Shown: piece by piece, positions 33,182 through 42,236 of the stretch | Position numbering within the stretch: position 1 is the first letter of the stretch | Layout of the letters: the number at the start of each line of letters is the position of its first letter | Assembly: GCF_003149245.1 (NCBI RefSeq) | Contig: NZ_QGDL01000001.1 | Span: forward strand, 461,089-525,088 | Length of the DNA stretch: 64,000 nucleotides | DNA from: Faecalicatena orotica | GTDB lineage: Bacteria; Bacillota; Clostridia; Lachnospirales; Lachnospiraceae | Direction of reading: 5' to 3' | Translations under genes and position numbers: made by a program | The notes under the pieces: model-generated | Database searches by the model: none | What the model saw: only the letters and a program-made list of their open reading frames with translations | Told to the model about the DNA's origin: nothing

Positions 33182-34480
33182 TTACTGATAAAGCAGATTT
33201 GGCAGGAATGTTATAATCTGTGGGACGAATACTGCAATCAAAATAACCGCAAATGTGACAATTGTATAGGGGATGAGTTCTTTACTCACCTCGCTAAATG
33301 TCTTCTTGGTCATTCCGCACGCCGTGAAAATCAGTGTCCCGACCGGAGGTGTAATAAGCCCTGTTGTCAGAATTGCAAGGAAAATCACTCCAAAATACAC
33401 CGGATCAATTCCATACTGAGTCACCGGAGCAATAAAAATCGGTGCAAGTATCAAGATTGCAGGTGTCAGGTCCATGATCATCCCGACAATAACCAACAGT
33501 ATAAATACGATCAACATGAACACCATTTGAGAATCCGCAAATTTTAATAAATAGTCAGCAACCTGCTGTGGTACACGGTTATATGTCAGTACCCAGGCAA
33601 CTGCTGACGCACTTCCTACGATTGCCATAACAGTTCCTGTAGACTTCATGGATCTTTCAAAGATTTGTGTGATGCCTTCAAGCTTCAGTTCTTTATATAC
33701 AAACTTTGAAATAATAAACGCATAAACTACAGTAAAGGCTGCTGCTTCCGTTGCAGTAAAGATTCCTGCTACGATTGTCACCATGATAAATATCGGAAGC
33801 ATAATTGCCCAGATGACGCCTTTTGATTCATTTTCTTCCACATCAATAACATTTCCCATATTTTTTACTGCACTTTTGGGAACATAGTATCCGCGCTTTT
33901 TCCCAATGATATAACTCAGGACCACATGGCCGGCAGTAATCAGAAGACCCAGTATCATCCCCCCTACGAAAAGGCTCGGTATTGCGGCTCCTGTAATAGA
34001 GCCATAAAGGATAACCGGTATGCTGGGCGGAATGATGGGCCCTACAACACCGCCTGCTGCCACCACTGCCCCACTGTATGCAGATCCATATTTTTGTTTT
34101 TGCATGGCCGGAATCATAATTGCACCGATAGCTGCTGCCGTAGCGATGGCAGAACCGTTAATCGCTGCAAATATCATGGCGCTGACACCTGCAACCATTG
34201 CAAGCCCTCCGGGAATATTTCCCAGCTTTTTTGAAACTGCGGCAATAATTCGTTTTGTCATCCCGCCTGAGTTCATAATCTCGCCTGCCAGAATAAAAAA
34301 GAAAATAGCCGTCAGAGAATAGTTATCCATTGATTTAATAAACTGATGTGCAAATACCAGTACCTGTACATCACTGAAATACAGCAGTATAATTGCAGAT
34401 AGAGACAGTGACAATACGATTGGTACACCAATCACAAAAAATACTGCAAAAATGCCCAAATATAATAACAGTGTACTCAT
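33182..34480 (-). CDS. dctM: TRAP transporter large permease DctM
   Basis: This 432-residue protein has about 12 membrane helices and the DctM features SGGMTKRIIAAVSKKLGNIPG and GPIIPPSIPVILYG. It forms the Na+-coupled membrane part of a TRAP transporter with the DctQ protein encoded 6 bp upstream and the DctP binding protein. AGGAGGAG precedes the ATG. Confidence 0.95.
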   Translation of the reverse strand: MSTLLLYLGIFAVFFVIGVPIVLSLSLSAIILLYFSDVQVLVFAHQFIKSMDNYSLTAIFFFILAGEIMNSGGMTKRIIAAVSKKLGNIPGGLAMVAGVSAMIFAAINGSAIATAAAIGAIMIPAMQKQKYGSAYSGAVVAAGGVVGPIIPPSIPVILYGSITGAAIPSLFVGGMILGLLITAGHVVLSYIIGKKRGYYVPKSAVKNMGNVIDVEENESKGVIWAIMLPIFIMVTIVAGIFTATEAAAFTVVYAFIISKFVYKELKLEGITQIFERSMKSTGTVMAIVGSASAVAWVLTYNRVPQQVADYLLKFADSQMVFMLIVFILLVIVGMIMDLTPAILILAPIFIAPVTQYGIDPVYFGVIFLAILTTGLITPPVGTLIFTACGMTKKTFSEVSKELIPYTIVTFAVILIAVFVPQIITFLPNLLYQ

Positions 34481-34486
34481 ATCTTT

Positions 34487-34960
34487 TTACTCCTCCTGCC
34501 TGTCCTTTTCCTGTTTACGCAATGTCTTAACGATTCCCCAAATTCCAATAAATATCCAGACTACACCTGCAATTACTCCCGGTATATAAAACATGGCTCC
34601 CGGCAGTTTTGTGGCAGGCAGCGGAATCTTTCCGATTACAGAGATAATTCCGGCACCATATACCATCAAATTCCAGCCTATGATAATCAGTACAGCATAC
34701 GCAGCCACTGCACAGACTTTTCTGGTCGTTTTGTTCCTGTTAGAAACAACATCAAACCCGATATGACCGCCCGTTATAAACAGATCGGTGATTCCAATAA
34801 ACATTGCCCATGCAAAAAGAAGGCGTATGACTTCTTCTGCCCAGAGAAATGTATCCCCTAGTATGTACCGTCCCAATGCATTTATGAACATAATCAGTGT
34901 CATGGAGAGACCCAAAATCATTAACATTATATTTTCAACCTTTTTTACCTGATTTTTCAC
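34487..34960 (-). CDS. dctQ: TRAP transporter small permease DctQ
   Basis: This 157-residue protein has four hydrophobic helices and the DctQ hallmark FLWAEEVIRLLFAWAMFIG, followed by TDLFITGGHIGFDV. It starts with GTG at 34960. It pairs with DctM encoded next and with the DctP lipoprotein encoded upstream. Confidence 0.93.
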   Translation of the reverse strand: MKNQVKKVENIMLMILGLSMTLIMFINALGRYILGDTFLWAEEVIRLLFAWAMFIGITDLFITGGHIGFDVVSNRNKTTRKVCAVAAYAVLIIIGWNLMVYGAGIISVIGKIPLPATKLPGAMFYIPGVIAGVVWIFIGIWGIVKTLRKQEKDRQEE

Positions 34961-35030
34961 TTTTTAACCCTGCTTCCCTTTCCCGGATCTGCCGCTGTGG
35001 CTCACGCCCCTGAAGCGGCTGCTCCCCGTT

Positions 35031-36038
35031 TTATTTTTGTGCTTCTTCAATTACTCTGTCCATAAATTCCTTTCCAATTACCGATTCAAATTTCACATAT
35101 GTGCTTTGGGCGGCCTCCTGAAAGGCCATCTTTTCTTCATCTGTAAGTATATAAATATCAGATTTCTGAGCGATCTCATCAATATATTCCTGCTCCTGTG
35201 TGCGCCCCGCTTCTCTCTCATAAATCCGGACATCATATGCGGCTTTCGTTACAATTTCCTGCAGTTCCTCCGGCAGATCCTCAAGAAGCGCCTTACTGTA
35301 CAAGACCGGGACAGGCGAATATACATGATCTGATATCGTTGTATATGGCTGGACCTCATAGAACTTATTCGTTGCAATAATTGAAAGTGGATTTTCCTGT
35401 CCATCAATAACATTCGACTGAAGTGAAGTGTATATTTCACCAAATCCAAGTGGGGTCGGTGCGGCTCCAAGCTTCTGGAAGAAATCAATATGCACATCAT
35501 TCTGCATGGTCCTCAGTTTGATTCCTTTCAAATCCTCAGGTTTTACAATTTTTCGTTTATTGTTCGTCAATTCGCGGAACCCATTTTCCCACCAGGAAAG
35601 TCCTACTATACCGATATCCTCCATGCTAGAGAGCATCTCGGTTCCGATTTCACCATCCAACACCCTGTCCGCCTGATCAGTATTCAGGAAAAGGAACGGC
35701 AGGTCAAATGCAAGATATGAAGATTCAAAAAGTCCAAGCGGGCCAGTCGTTGTCGGACACATATCCAGTGCTCCGATCTGTAACAGCTCTATCATTTCTT
35801 TTTCCGAGCCAAGCTGTGAGGAAGGGAAAAGCTGTACATCTACATCATATCCCATCTCCCCTGCTTCCTTTTCCACCCTTTTTTCAAATTCCTTTGATGC
35901 CAGATCAATTGGATGGCCGGGGTTAGTTCCATATCCTACTTTGATTGAATAGGATTTTCCCTTTACTGACACTCCACATCCTGAGAGCATACTAATCGCC
36001 AGAGAAGCTGATAACAAACACACAATCCATCTTTTCAT
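35031..36038 (-). CDS. dctP: TRAP transporter solute-binding lipoprotein DctP
   Basis: This 335-residue protein has a lipoprotein signal (basic MKRW, hydrophobic stretch, lipobox SMLSGC near residue 21) and so would be tethered outside the membrane. The DctP/SiaP fold is shown by GTNPGHPIDLASKEFEKRV, FPSSQLGSEKEMIELLQ, and the substrate-binding KGIKLRTMQND arginine used for carboxylates; DGQENPLS follows. A carboxylated sugar (hexonate, ketohexonate or sialic-acid-like) is expected. The start at 36038 overlaps the end of the DapA-like gene. Confidence 0.93.
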   Translation of the reverse strand: MKRWIVCLLSASLAISMLSGCGVSVKGKSYSIKVGYGTNPGHPIDLASKEFEKRVEKEAGEMGYDVDVQLFPSSQLGSEKEMIELLQIGALDMCPTTTGPLGLFESSYLAFDLPFLFLNTDQADRVLDGEIGTEMLSSMEDIGIVGLSWWENGFRELTNNKRKIVKPEDLKGIKLRTMQNDVHIDFFQKLGAAPTPLGFGEIYTSLQSNVIDGQENPLSIIATNKFYEVQPYTTISDHVYSPVPVLYSKALLEDLPEELQEIVTKAAYDVRIYEREAGRTQEQEYIDEIAQKSDIYILTDEEKMAFQEAAQSTYVKFESVIGKEFMDRVIEEAQK

Positions 36039-36040
36039 TC

Positions 36041-36955
36041 TTATCTCTCCCATTTTTTGATAAATTCCGCAGAACTATATGCGTTTTCAAATGCTTCTTT
36101 CTCCTTTTCGTTCAAGTCTCTGACCGGGAGTCGGAAACCACCGAATTTAAGTCCTCTCTTCTCAATTGCATATTTATAACCAGATGCATATGGCCCGATT
36201 TTAAAGATACTTCTCATCTGGTTAATTTCTTTTTGGATTTCACATGCGTGATCCTTGTCTCCCGCATTGTATGCGTTCCACAGAGCAACGAAAATTTCGG
36301 GATGAGAATTAGCAATCGCTGTCACGATTCCTTTTGCACCTGCACACAGGGAAAGGTAAAATAGTCCATCTGATCCGCTGATGGCGATTGCCTCTTCTGG
36401 AAGCTCATTTATGTAATCCTGAAACAAGACCATATCCTTACTGCTGTCTTTTACACCAACAATGTTCTCACAAGTCTGTACCAGTCTCTTGTATAACTTC
36501 ACTGACAACTTATTATTTGCCCTGTCCGGATTGTTATAAATGAAGATTGGCATCTGAGGAACTGCACTGGCAATGGCTGAAAAATTTTGATACAGGTTTT
36601 CTTCATCATAAGGATAGAACCACGGAGTGATAAGTGCCATTGCATGAACACCTTTCTCATAACAGTATCTGGCAAATGCTATGCTCTCAGCTGTATTTAC
36701 ACAGGTACCCTGTACGATGATATCTACACGGTCCTTTACCTGATCCACCAGAACATCAATGATATGCTTTTTCTCCTCCAGAGGAATGTTGATTCCCTCC
36801 CCCATCGTTCCTATCGGAAACAATCCGTGGATACCACGTTCGATCATAAATTCAATATGTTCCCGGTAAGCAGTCTCATCTAACACGCCTTCCTCAGTAA
36901 ACGGTGTTAAATTTGCAACAATGATTCCTTCAAATTTTCTGACTAATGTAATCAT
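36041..36955 (-). CDS. DapA/NanA-family aldolase-lyase
   Basis: This 304-residue (beta/alpha)8 protein has the family motifs PIGTMGEG (usual form GTTGE), the tyrosine in IYNNPDRAN and the Schiff-base lysine in VGVKDSSKD. The family includes dihydrodipicolinate synthase, N-acetylneuraminate lyase, KDG aldolase and sugar-acid dehydratases. As the first gene of a sugar-acid operon it is more likely a 2-keto-3-deoxy sugar-acid aldolase or dehydratase than DapA. It gives the operon two aldolase-type enzymes with the Eda-like protein downstream. Confidence 0.87.
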   Translation of the reverse strand: MITLVRKFEGIIVANLTPFTEEGVLDETAYREHIEFMIERGIHGLFPIGTMGEGINIPLEEKKHIIDVLVDQVKDRVDIIVQGTCVNTAESIAFARYCYEKGVHAMALITPWFYPYDEENLYQNFSAIASAVPQMPIFIYNNPDRANNKLSVKLYKRLVQTCENIVGVKDSSKDMVLFQDYINELPEEAIAISGSDGLFYLSLCAGAKGIVTAIANSHPEIFVALWNAYNAGDKDHACEIQKEINQMRSIFKIGPYASGYKYAIEKRGLKFGGFRLPVRDLNEKEKEAFENAYSSAEFIKKWER

Positions 36956-36979
36956 ATTTCTCTACCTCACTTTTTAAAA

Positions 36980-37028
36980 TGTAATTTAACTACATTTGAA
37001 TATTATCATGTTAGTAGTAATTTTACAA
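36980..37028 (-). promoter_or_regulatory. Promoter and RpiR-type operator of the sugar-acid operon
   Basis: Minus-strand TTGTAA (37028-37023) and TAATAT (37005-37000) lie 17 bases apart. Just downstream is the inverted repeat AAATGTA-atttaac-TACATTT (36977-36997); its core TGTAATTTAACTACA (36980-36994) looks like RpiR-family operators. A second, shorter symmetric element GTAATTTTAC (37017-37026) overlaps the -35. The site would block transcription until the SIS domain of the operon's regulator binds its ligand. Confidence 0.6.
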
Positions 37029-37228
37029 TATATTTTTTCTTTATTTATGTATTAATACTACTTTTCGTCAAAATTCACAATTTAGTAACGGTAGATTTGT
37101 TAAGAAATCATAGTTGATTTTCTAAATCTATACTATAAAACAATCACGACACACAATCATATCCTTCCTCCACGTAACATTCTATTTCTAGGCTAATATA
37201 CTAAAAAGAAAAAGAAAGAAGTATTTCT

Positions 37229-37690
37229 ATGAAATTTTGTTGTCCAAATCCACCCGAACCTCCCTGTGGGGAAGATGATGGGCGCCGCTTTTTCGCCCAG
37301 TTTGCGGTCCAGTCCAGCCCGCCTTCGGGTTCTGAACTCCCTATGCTGGTTTATTTTCAGGAAGGGGAGCAGATTCGTCTGGAACAGGACAGCCAGATCA
37401 TCCTCCCTCCCGGCTATCTCTACCTGATAAACTACCTATTCCTGGCCATACCGGAAGCCGATGGATATATGCAGATCATTCCTAAGATTAATAACTCCCT
37501 CCGCCTGCTTTACGCCTCCTATGCGCCGGCCGGAAGCGTGGGCCGAAATGCTACGGCTTCGGGAAGCTTTACTACCAATGAGGCTCTTACACAAGAAGCA
37601 ATGCTCTCTTTCCATCTGACGTATCCGCCTACGGTCAGAAATATCGATATTACGGGAGCTATATCCGTTACTCCGGTCATTAAAATATAA
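37229..37690 (+). CDS. Small protein with N-terminal Cys/Pro cluster and jelly-roll-like body
   Basis: This 153-residue protein starts MKFCCPNPPEPPCGEDDG. The body is mostly beta-strand-like, with an aromatic and aliphatic YLINYLFLAI stretch and the late YAPAGSVGRNATASGSFTTN region, reminiscent of the C-terminal TNF-like domain of BclA-type spore surface proteins. There is no signal peptide, as in exosporium proteins. No collagen-like repeats are present. The family was not recognised with certainty. The ribosome site is weak (AAAGAAG). It stands alone on the plus strand, and codon use is somewhat richer in C than its flanks. Confidence 0.65.
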   Translation: MKFCCPNPPEPPCGEDDGRRFFAQFAVQSSPPSGSELPMLVYFQEGEQIRLEQDSQIILPPGYLYLINYLFLAIPEADGYMQIIPKINNSLRLLYASYAPAGSVGRNATASGSFTTNEALTQEAMLSFHLTYPPTVRNIDITGAISVTPVIKI

Positions 37691-37734
37691 AGTCACTGTA
37701 CCACTCCTTTTTATTGATAATCTGACTAGCTCAT

Positions 37735-37779
37735 TATAAAAGCAGCCGGATTTACACTAAATTCGTAAATCCGGCTGCT
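37735..37779 (-). terminator. Terminator of ald
   Basis: AGCAGCCGGATTTAC (37741-37755) pairs perfectly with GTAAATCCGGCTGCT (37765-37779). The minus-strand T-run (TTTTATAATG) marks it as the terminator of ald; it may also stop the convergent 37229-37690 gene. Confidence 0.8.
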
Positions 37780-37812
37780 CTCATAACCGTCTGAAAAGCG
37801 AATATTCAATTG

Positions 37813-38940
37813 TTACCGGCCCGGGTTCATGCAAAGTGATTTTATATCTGTATACTCCATTCCAAGGCTCAGCGCCACATTTTGATATGTCACCTTCCCC
37901 TGATAAGTATTCACAGCAGAATAAATCACTTCATTCTCCCTGCATGCCTCTTCCAGCCCATTCTTAGCAATCTCCAGCCCATAACGCAGGGTGGCGTTGG
38001 TCAGTGCGATGGTTGAAGTTCTCGGCACCGCTCCCGGCATGTTTCCGACACAATAGTGAACAACACTGTCCACTGTATAAATCGGGTCATTGTGGTAAGT
38101 CATCTTTGTCGTCTCGCAGCATCCGCCCTGGTCTACTGCCACATCTACAATCACGGCACCTTTTTTCATCTGCTGAAGGTATTTCTTCTTAATGACCTTT
38201 GGGGCAGCTTTTCCGGGGATCAGTACACATCCGATTACGAGGTCCGCATTTCTCAATGCTTTTTCTATATTTCTATCATTGGAAACCAGTGTCTGGATTC
38301 TGGCACCGAAAATGTCATCCAGATATTGCAGTCTCTGGGTATTCACGTCCATGATAGTCACATTCGCCCCCATACCGGCCGCTATCTTACACGCGTTTGT
38401 TCCAACGGATCCTCCGCCTATAATGACAATATCTGCCTTTGGAGTCCCCGGGACCCCTGCCAGAAGCACCCCTTCCCCTCCATACATTTTTTCCAGATAC
38501 TTAGCCCCTTCCTGTACACTCAGTCGTCCTGCAATCTGGCTCATAGGAGCTAAGAGCGGCAGGCTTTTGTCCCTTTCCATGAGTGTTTCATAAGCCACCC
38601 CCTTTACTCCTGATTCCAGCAGTGCTTCCGTCAATGGTTTATCCGCCGCAAGATGGAGGTATGTGTAGAGGATCAATCCTTCATGGAACAGTGGATATTC
38701 TTCCGGAAGTGGCTCTTTTACCTTCACCATCATTTCAGAAATATCCCAGACCTCTTTTGCCGTACCCATAATTCTTGCCCCGGCCTCTTCATATTCCGAA
38801 TCTGGAAAACCCGATCCCACGCCCAGTCCGGATTCTACATATACCTCGTGTCCGGCATTGACGTAACTTCCTGCATTATCCGGTGTCATTCCTACACGGT
38901 ATTCCTGTTTCTTGATTTCCTTCACACAACCGATTCTCAT
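37813..38940 (-). CDS. ald: Alanine dehydrogenase
   Basis: This 375-residue protein starts MRIGCVKEIKKQEYRVGMTP, the usual Ald N-terminus with the substrate-binding RVGMTP. The NAD site is VIIGGGSVGTNACKIAAGMGA, and the C-terminal region has VGNMPGAVPRTST. It interconverts alanine and pyruvate with NAD and ammonia. A longer frame reaches 39072 but only this start gives the family length and has AAAGGCGG upstream. It is monocistronic and divergent from the MATE gene. Confidence 0.94.
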   Translation of the reverse strand: MRIGCVKEIKKQEYRVGMTPDNAGSYVNAGHEVYVESGLGVGSGFPDSEYEEAGARIMGTAKEVWDISEMMVKVKEPLPEEYPLFHEGLILYTYLHLAADKPLTEALLESGVKGVAYETLMERDKSLPLLAPMSQIAGRLSVQEGAKYLEKMYGGEGVLLAGVPGTPKADIVIIGGGSVGTNACKIAAGMGANVTIMDVNTQRLQYLDDIFGARIQTLVSNDRNIEKALRNADLVIGCVLIPGKAAPKVIKKKYLQQMKKGAVIVDVAVDQGGCCETTKMTYHNDPIYTVDSVVHYCVGNMPGAVPRTSTIALTNATLRYGLEIAKNGLEEACRENEVIYSAVNTYQGKVTYQNVALSLGMEYTDIKSLCMNPGR

Positions 38941-39045
38941 AGCACTTTCCGCCTTTCTCATAGAGATTCCGTTACTGATTTTTCTGTTTCTATTTTTATT
39001 ATACAAAATCTTTTTGGGGAAAGCTATGCTTATCTGGATATATGG

Positions 39046-39054
39046 TGTTATAAT
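39046..39054 (+). promoter_or_regulatory. Extended -10 promoter of the MATE gene
   Basis: TG-T-TATAAT (39046-39054) is an extended -10 element about 47 bases before the GTG start. No good -35 is seen, which extended promoters tolerate. Confidence 0.5.
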
Positions 39055-39100
39055 GTTATTCGCAATAACCAATATTTATTATTTAGGGGGATTTACTACA

Positions 39101-40456
39101 GTGAGAAAAAATGTTGATTTACTGAACGGGCCGATCGCTGGCTCACTTGCCCGGCTCGCGCTCCCGATTATGGGGACTTCGCTGATCCAGATGGCTTATA
39201 ACCTGACGGACATGCTCTGGATCGGGCGCCTGGGAAGCAATGCCGTTGCCGCAGTGGGGGCTGCCGGCATGTATATATGGCTTTCGGCCGGTTTTACTAT
39301 GCTTGCCCGCATGGGGGGACAGGTCCTGACCGCCCAGTCGCTGGGTGCGGGTAAGAATGAAGAGGCTGTACGCTATGCATCTGCCGCGCTTTGGATGGGC
39401 CTTATTCTGGGGCTTCTGTACGGTGCCGTTTCTATTGTTTTTCATGTGCCGCTTGTCGCCTTCTTCCGGCTGAACAGCCCGGAGGTCATCCGCAATGCAC
39501 AATGGTATCTGATCATTACATGTGGAGCCATTGTTTTTAACTTTATCAACCAGATCCTGACCGGACTGCTGACTGCGATGGGCAACAGTATCACCACATT
39601 TTGGTCTACAACGACAGGGCTCCTCATTAATCTGGTTCTGGATCCGATCCTCATCTTCGGCCCTGGCCCGCTTCCTGTACTGGGTGTAAAGGGAGCCGCC
39701 ATTGCAACGGTATTCGCACAGGTTATTGTATTTGTGATCTATATCATGCGGATTCGAAAAGACCCTGTCATTTTTTCAAAGGTTAAGATTTTCCACCGGC
39801 CTGATTTCCGTTATATCAAAGAGATTCTGCTGATCGGTCTGCCTGCTGCCGTACAGAATATTTTCTTCACAGCCATCTCGATGATCATAGCAAGACTGAT
39901 CGCGGGATGGGGCGATGCAGCCGTGGCAGTACAGAAGGTCGGCAGCCAGATCGAATCTATCTCATGGATGACCGCGGAAGGGTTCGGAAGTTCGGTCAAT
40001 GCATTCACGGCCCAGAATTACGGGGCCGGAAAAAATGAAAGAGTCCGGAAAGGCTATTTTACGGCACTAAGGATTATGGGAATCTGGGGTGTATTCACCA
40101 CACTTGCACTGCTGCTCTTCCCTGAATTTTTGTTCCGCCTCTTCATATCAGAGCCGGATGTCATACCGATGGGCGTCGATTACCTCCGTATCCTTGCACT
40201 GTCCCAGCTTTTCATGTGTACAGAGGCTGCCTCTGCAGGAACCTTTCAGGGACTCGGCAAATCCATGCCGCCTTCCCTCACCGGGATCACGTTCAATCTG
40301 CTGCGTATCCCCCTGGCAGTCTTGCTCTCTGCAACTGTGTTGAAACTGAACGGAATCTGGTGGAGTATTACCATATCCAGTATTATAAAAGGTATCATAC
40401 TTCCTGTCTGGCTGATGTTGTTCATGCACCGGCTCTGGAAGAATAAGAAATCCTGA
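39101..40456 (+). CDS. MATE-family multidrug/cation exporter
   Basis: This 451-residue protein has 12 predicted membrane helices in two MATE repeats; each opens in the standard way (GPIAGSLARLALPIMGTSLI and ILLIGLPAAVQNIFFTAISM). It would use a Na+ or H+ gradient to expel cationic compounds. The start is GTG at 39101, 10 bases after AGGGGG; an ATG much further upstream would add a non-family segment that overlaps ald. Single gene, with a terminator shared with the convergent AI-2E gene. Confidence 0.92.
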   Translation: MRKNVDLLNGPIAGSLARLALPIMGTSLIQMAYNLTDMLWIGRLGSNAVAAVGAAGMYIWLSAGFTMLARMGGQVLTAQSLGAGKNEEAVRYASAALWMGLILGLLYGAVSIVFHVPLVAFFRLNSPEVIRNAQWYLIITCGAIVFNFINQILTGLLTAMGNSITTFWSTTTGLLINLVLDPILIFGPGPLPVLGVKGAAIATVFAQVIVFVIYIMRIRKDPVIFSKVKIFHRPDFRYIKEILLIGLPAAVQNIFFTAISMIIARLIAGWGDAAVAVQKVGSQIESISWMTAEGFGSSVNAFTAQNYGAGKNERVRKGYFTALRIMGIWGVFTTLALLLFPEFLFRLFISEPDVIPMGVDYLRILALSQLFMCTEAASAGTFQGLGKSMPPSLTGITFNLLRIPLAVLLSATVLKLNGIWWSITISSIIKGIILPVWLMLFMHRLWKNKKS

Positions 40457-40461
40457 CATAC

Positions 40462-40508
40462 AAAAATACCGCAAAATGAAAATGAACTTCATTCTGCGGT
40501 ATTTTTTT
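40462..40508. terminator. Bidirectional terminator between MATE and AI-2E genes
   Basis: AAAAATACCGCA-A-AATGAA pairs with TTCATT-C-TGCGGTATTTTT across the gap of the two convergent genes. T-runs flank it on both strands, so it serves both. Confidence 0.9.
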
Positions 40509-41631
40509 AATCGGTCTCTCTGAGTCCCAGTATCCCTTCTACAAGAGTTCTCACATCGTCAAGAATATAATCAAACGCGCCCGCCTGGCACATGTTAATC
40601 AGCACCATGCCGATCGGAACGGCAAGGATCATTCCCAGTACACTGCTTACTTTATAGCCGATATAAAGCAGAAGCAGCGTTACAAGAGGGTTCATCCCCA
40701 TGCTGTCCCCGACCAGTTTCGGCTGCAGAAGCTGGCGCACGAGCTGGGTCACTGCATAGATGACAAGGAGCATTACCGTTGTCTTATAATCCCCTGTCAG
40801 GACCTTATAAAGCGCCCAGGGAATCATGGCTGTCCCTGTCCCGAAAAACGGGAGAAAGTCAAGAAATGCAATCAAAAATGCCACCAGCACGGAATAATGG
40901 ACACCGAGAACCGCAAAACCTGCAAAAAGTATCAGGAACACAACTCCCATGATTTTGAACTGCGCCTTGAAGTATCCCCCCACCGCAAATTTCAGATTGT
41001 CCATGACCAGACTCATCCTCTTTTCAACAGACGGAGGCGATACCTTCTTCAGCCAGCTTATGACTTCCTCTCTCTGTACAGTAAAGAAATATGCCGACAT
41101 AATGGCCACAATAAAAGAAATCAGCCAGGAAGGAAGGCTCTTGGCAAAATTACCCGCCGCAGTCACTGTCGGCTGGCTGATTTTTGATACCAGGTTTCCC
41201 ATATATTCATCCAGATTCAGCACAACTGTGTTCCAGCCGTTCTGAATACCTTCCGGAAGTCTGGAAAATGCACCGGACAGTGTATCCCCTATCTGCCGCA
41301 GTCCCTGTTCCAATTGTGCGTACAGTTCCGGAAAATTCTTGACCAGGTCCCCGATCTCTGCTGTTATACGGCTGATGGCAAAATACAGAACCAGCACGAT
41401 GAGTGCCAGCACAACGATAACGATCAGAGCTGACCCCAGTTTTTTTACAATCTTTAACCGCTTCTCCAGCCAGTTGACCAGCGGTGTGGCGATCGCAGAA
41501 ATGATCCAGCCTATTACAAACGGCATCAGGAAACCAATCGCCTTGATTCCGATTATTACAAACGCAGCTGTTGCTATCAGGCTGAAGATAAGGCTTACAG
41601 CTACCTGCCAGTAAGGCCTTTTTTTCTCCAT
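40507..41631 (-). CDS. AI-2E family transporter (YtvI/PerM-like)
   Basis: This 374-residue membrane protein has about seven to eight hydrophobic helices in the AI-2E layout: two N-terminal pairs, a long amphipathic middle (~95-160), and the conserved FLDFLPFFGTGTAMIPW loop near residue 245 and a PKLVGDSMGMNPLVTLLLLY segment. Members transport Na+/H+ or small signals; substrate is not known. It lies 2 bp after ysxC and may be co-transcribed with the lon block. Confidence 0.9.
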   Translation of the reverse strand: MEKKRPYWQVAVSLIFSLIATAAFVIIGIKAIGFLMPFVIGWIISAIATPLVNWLEKRLKIVKKLGSALIVIVVLALIVLVLYFAISRITAEIGDLVKNFPELYAQLEQGLRQIGDTLSGAFSRLPEGIQNGWNTVVLNLDEYMGNLVSKISQPTVTAAGNFAKSLPSWLISFIVAIMSAYFFTVQREEVISWLKKVSPPSVEKRMSLVMDNLKFAVGGYFKAQFKIMGVVFLILFAGFAVLGVHYSVLVAFLIAFLDFLPFFGTGTAMIPWALYKVLTGDYKTTVMLLVIYAVTQLVRQLLQPKLVGDSMGMNPLVTLLLLYIGYKVSSVLGMILAVPIGMVLINMCQAGAFDYILDDVRTLVEGILGLRETD

Positions 41632-41633
41632 AC

Positions 41634-42236
41634 TTATTCCACCTCTTGTCTGTCCAAATACTCCGTTTCAACGAATTCCCAGATTTCATCTCTGCCCTGT
41701 TTGGTAACGGAGGAAAAAGGAATAATTTTTGTTCCCGGAACCAGATCCAGCCCTTCTCTTACCATTTTGACATGTTTCTGTATCTGGCTTCTCTTTAGTT
41801 TGTCCAGCTTCGTGGCAATTATAACCGGAGCAAATCCCTGCTCCACAATCCAGCGGTACATCATTTTATCATTCGAAGATGGCTCATGGCGGATATCGAT
41901 CAGCAGGAATACCGCACGCAGCTGGCTGGAACCATGAAGATATCTTTCAATCAGCTTTCCCCACTGAGCCTTTTCCTTCTCTGATACTTTCGCATACCCG
42001 TATCCCGGAAGATCTACAAGATACATCTCCTCATTGATGTTATAAAAATTGATTGTCTGCGTTTTTCCCGGTGTCTGGGAAATCCTTGCGTAGGATTTCC
42101 TGTTCATCAGGGCGTTGATCAGGGAGGACTTCCCGACATTGGATTTACCTGCAAATGCAATCTCAGGCTTGTCATTGTCCGGCAGTACGCTTGTGATCCC
42201 GCAGACTGTCTCCAAATTGATACTTCTGATTATCAT
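41634..42236 (-). CDS. ysxC: Ribosome biogenesis GTPase YsxC/EngB
   Basis: This 200-residue GTPase has G1 GKSNVGKSSLINAL, G2 in TPGKTQTINFY, G3 DLPGYGYAKV and G4 ATKLDKLK. It is needed for assembly of the large ribosomal subunit. The start codon overlaps the lon stop by 4 bases, the classical lon-ysxC coupling of Firmicutes. Confidence 0.97.
   Translation of the reverse strand: MIIRSINLETVCGITSVLPDNDKPEIAFAGKSNVGKSSLINALMNRKSYARISQTPGKTQTINFYNINEEMYLVDLPGYGYAKVSEKEKAQWGKLIERYLHGSSQLRAVFLLIDIRHEPSSNDKMMYRWIVEQGFAPVIIATKLDKLKRSQIQKHVKMVREGLDLVPGTKIIPFSSVTKQGRDEIWEFVETEYLDRQEVE

Noticed and set aside
37141-37228. Sporulation sigma factor promoter before the Cys/Pro-headed protein
   Set aside because: A CATAnnnT-like string is visible, but there is no matching -35 and such strings occur by chance in AT-rich DNA.
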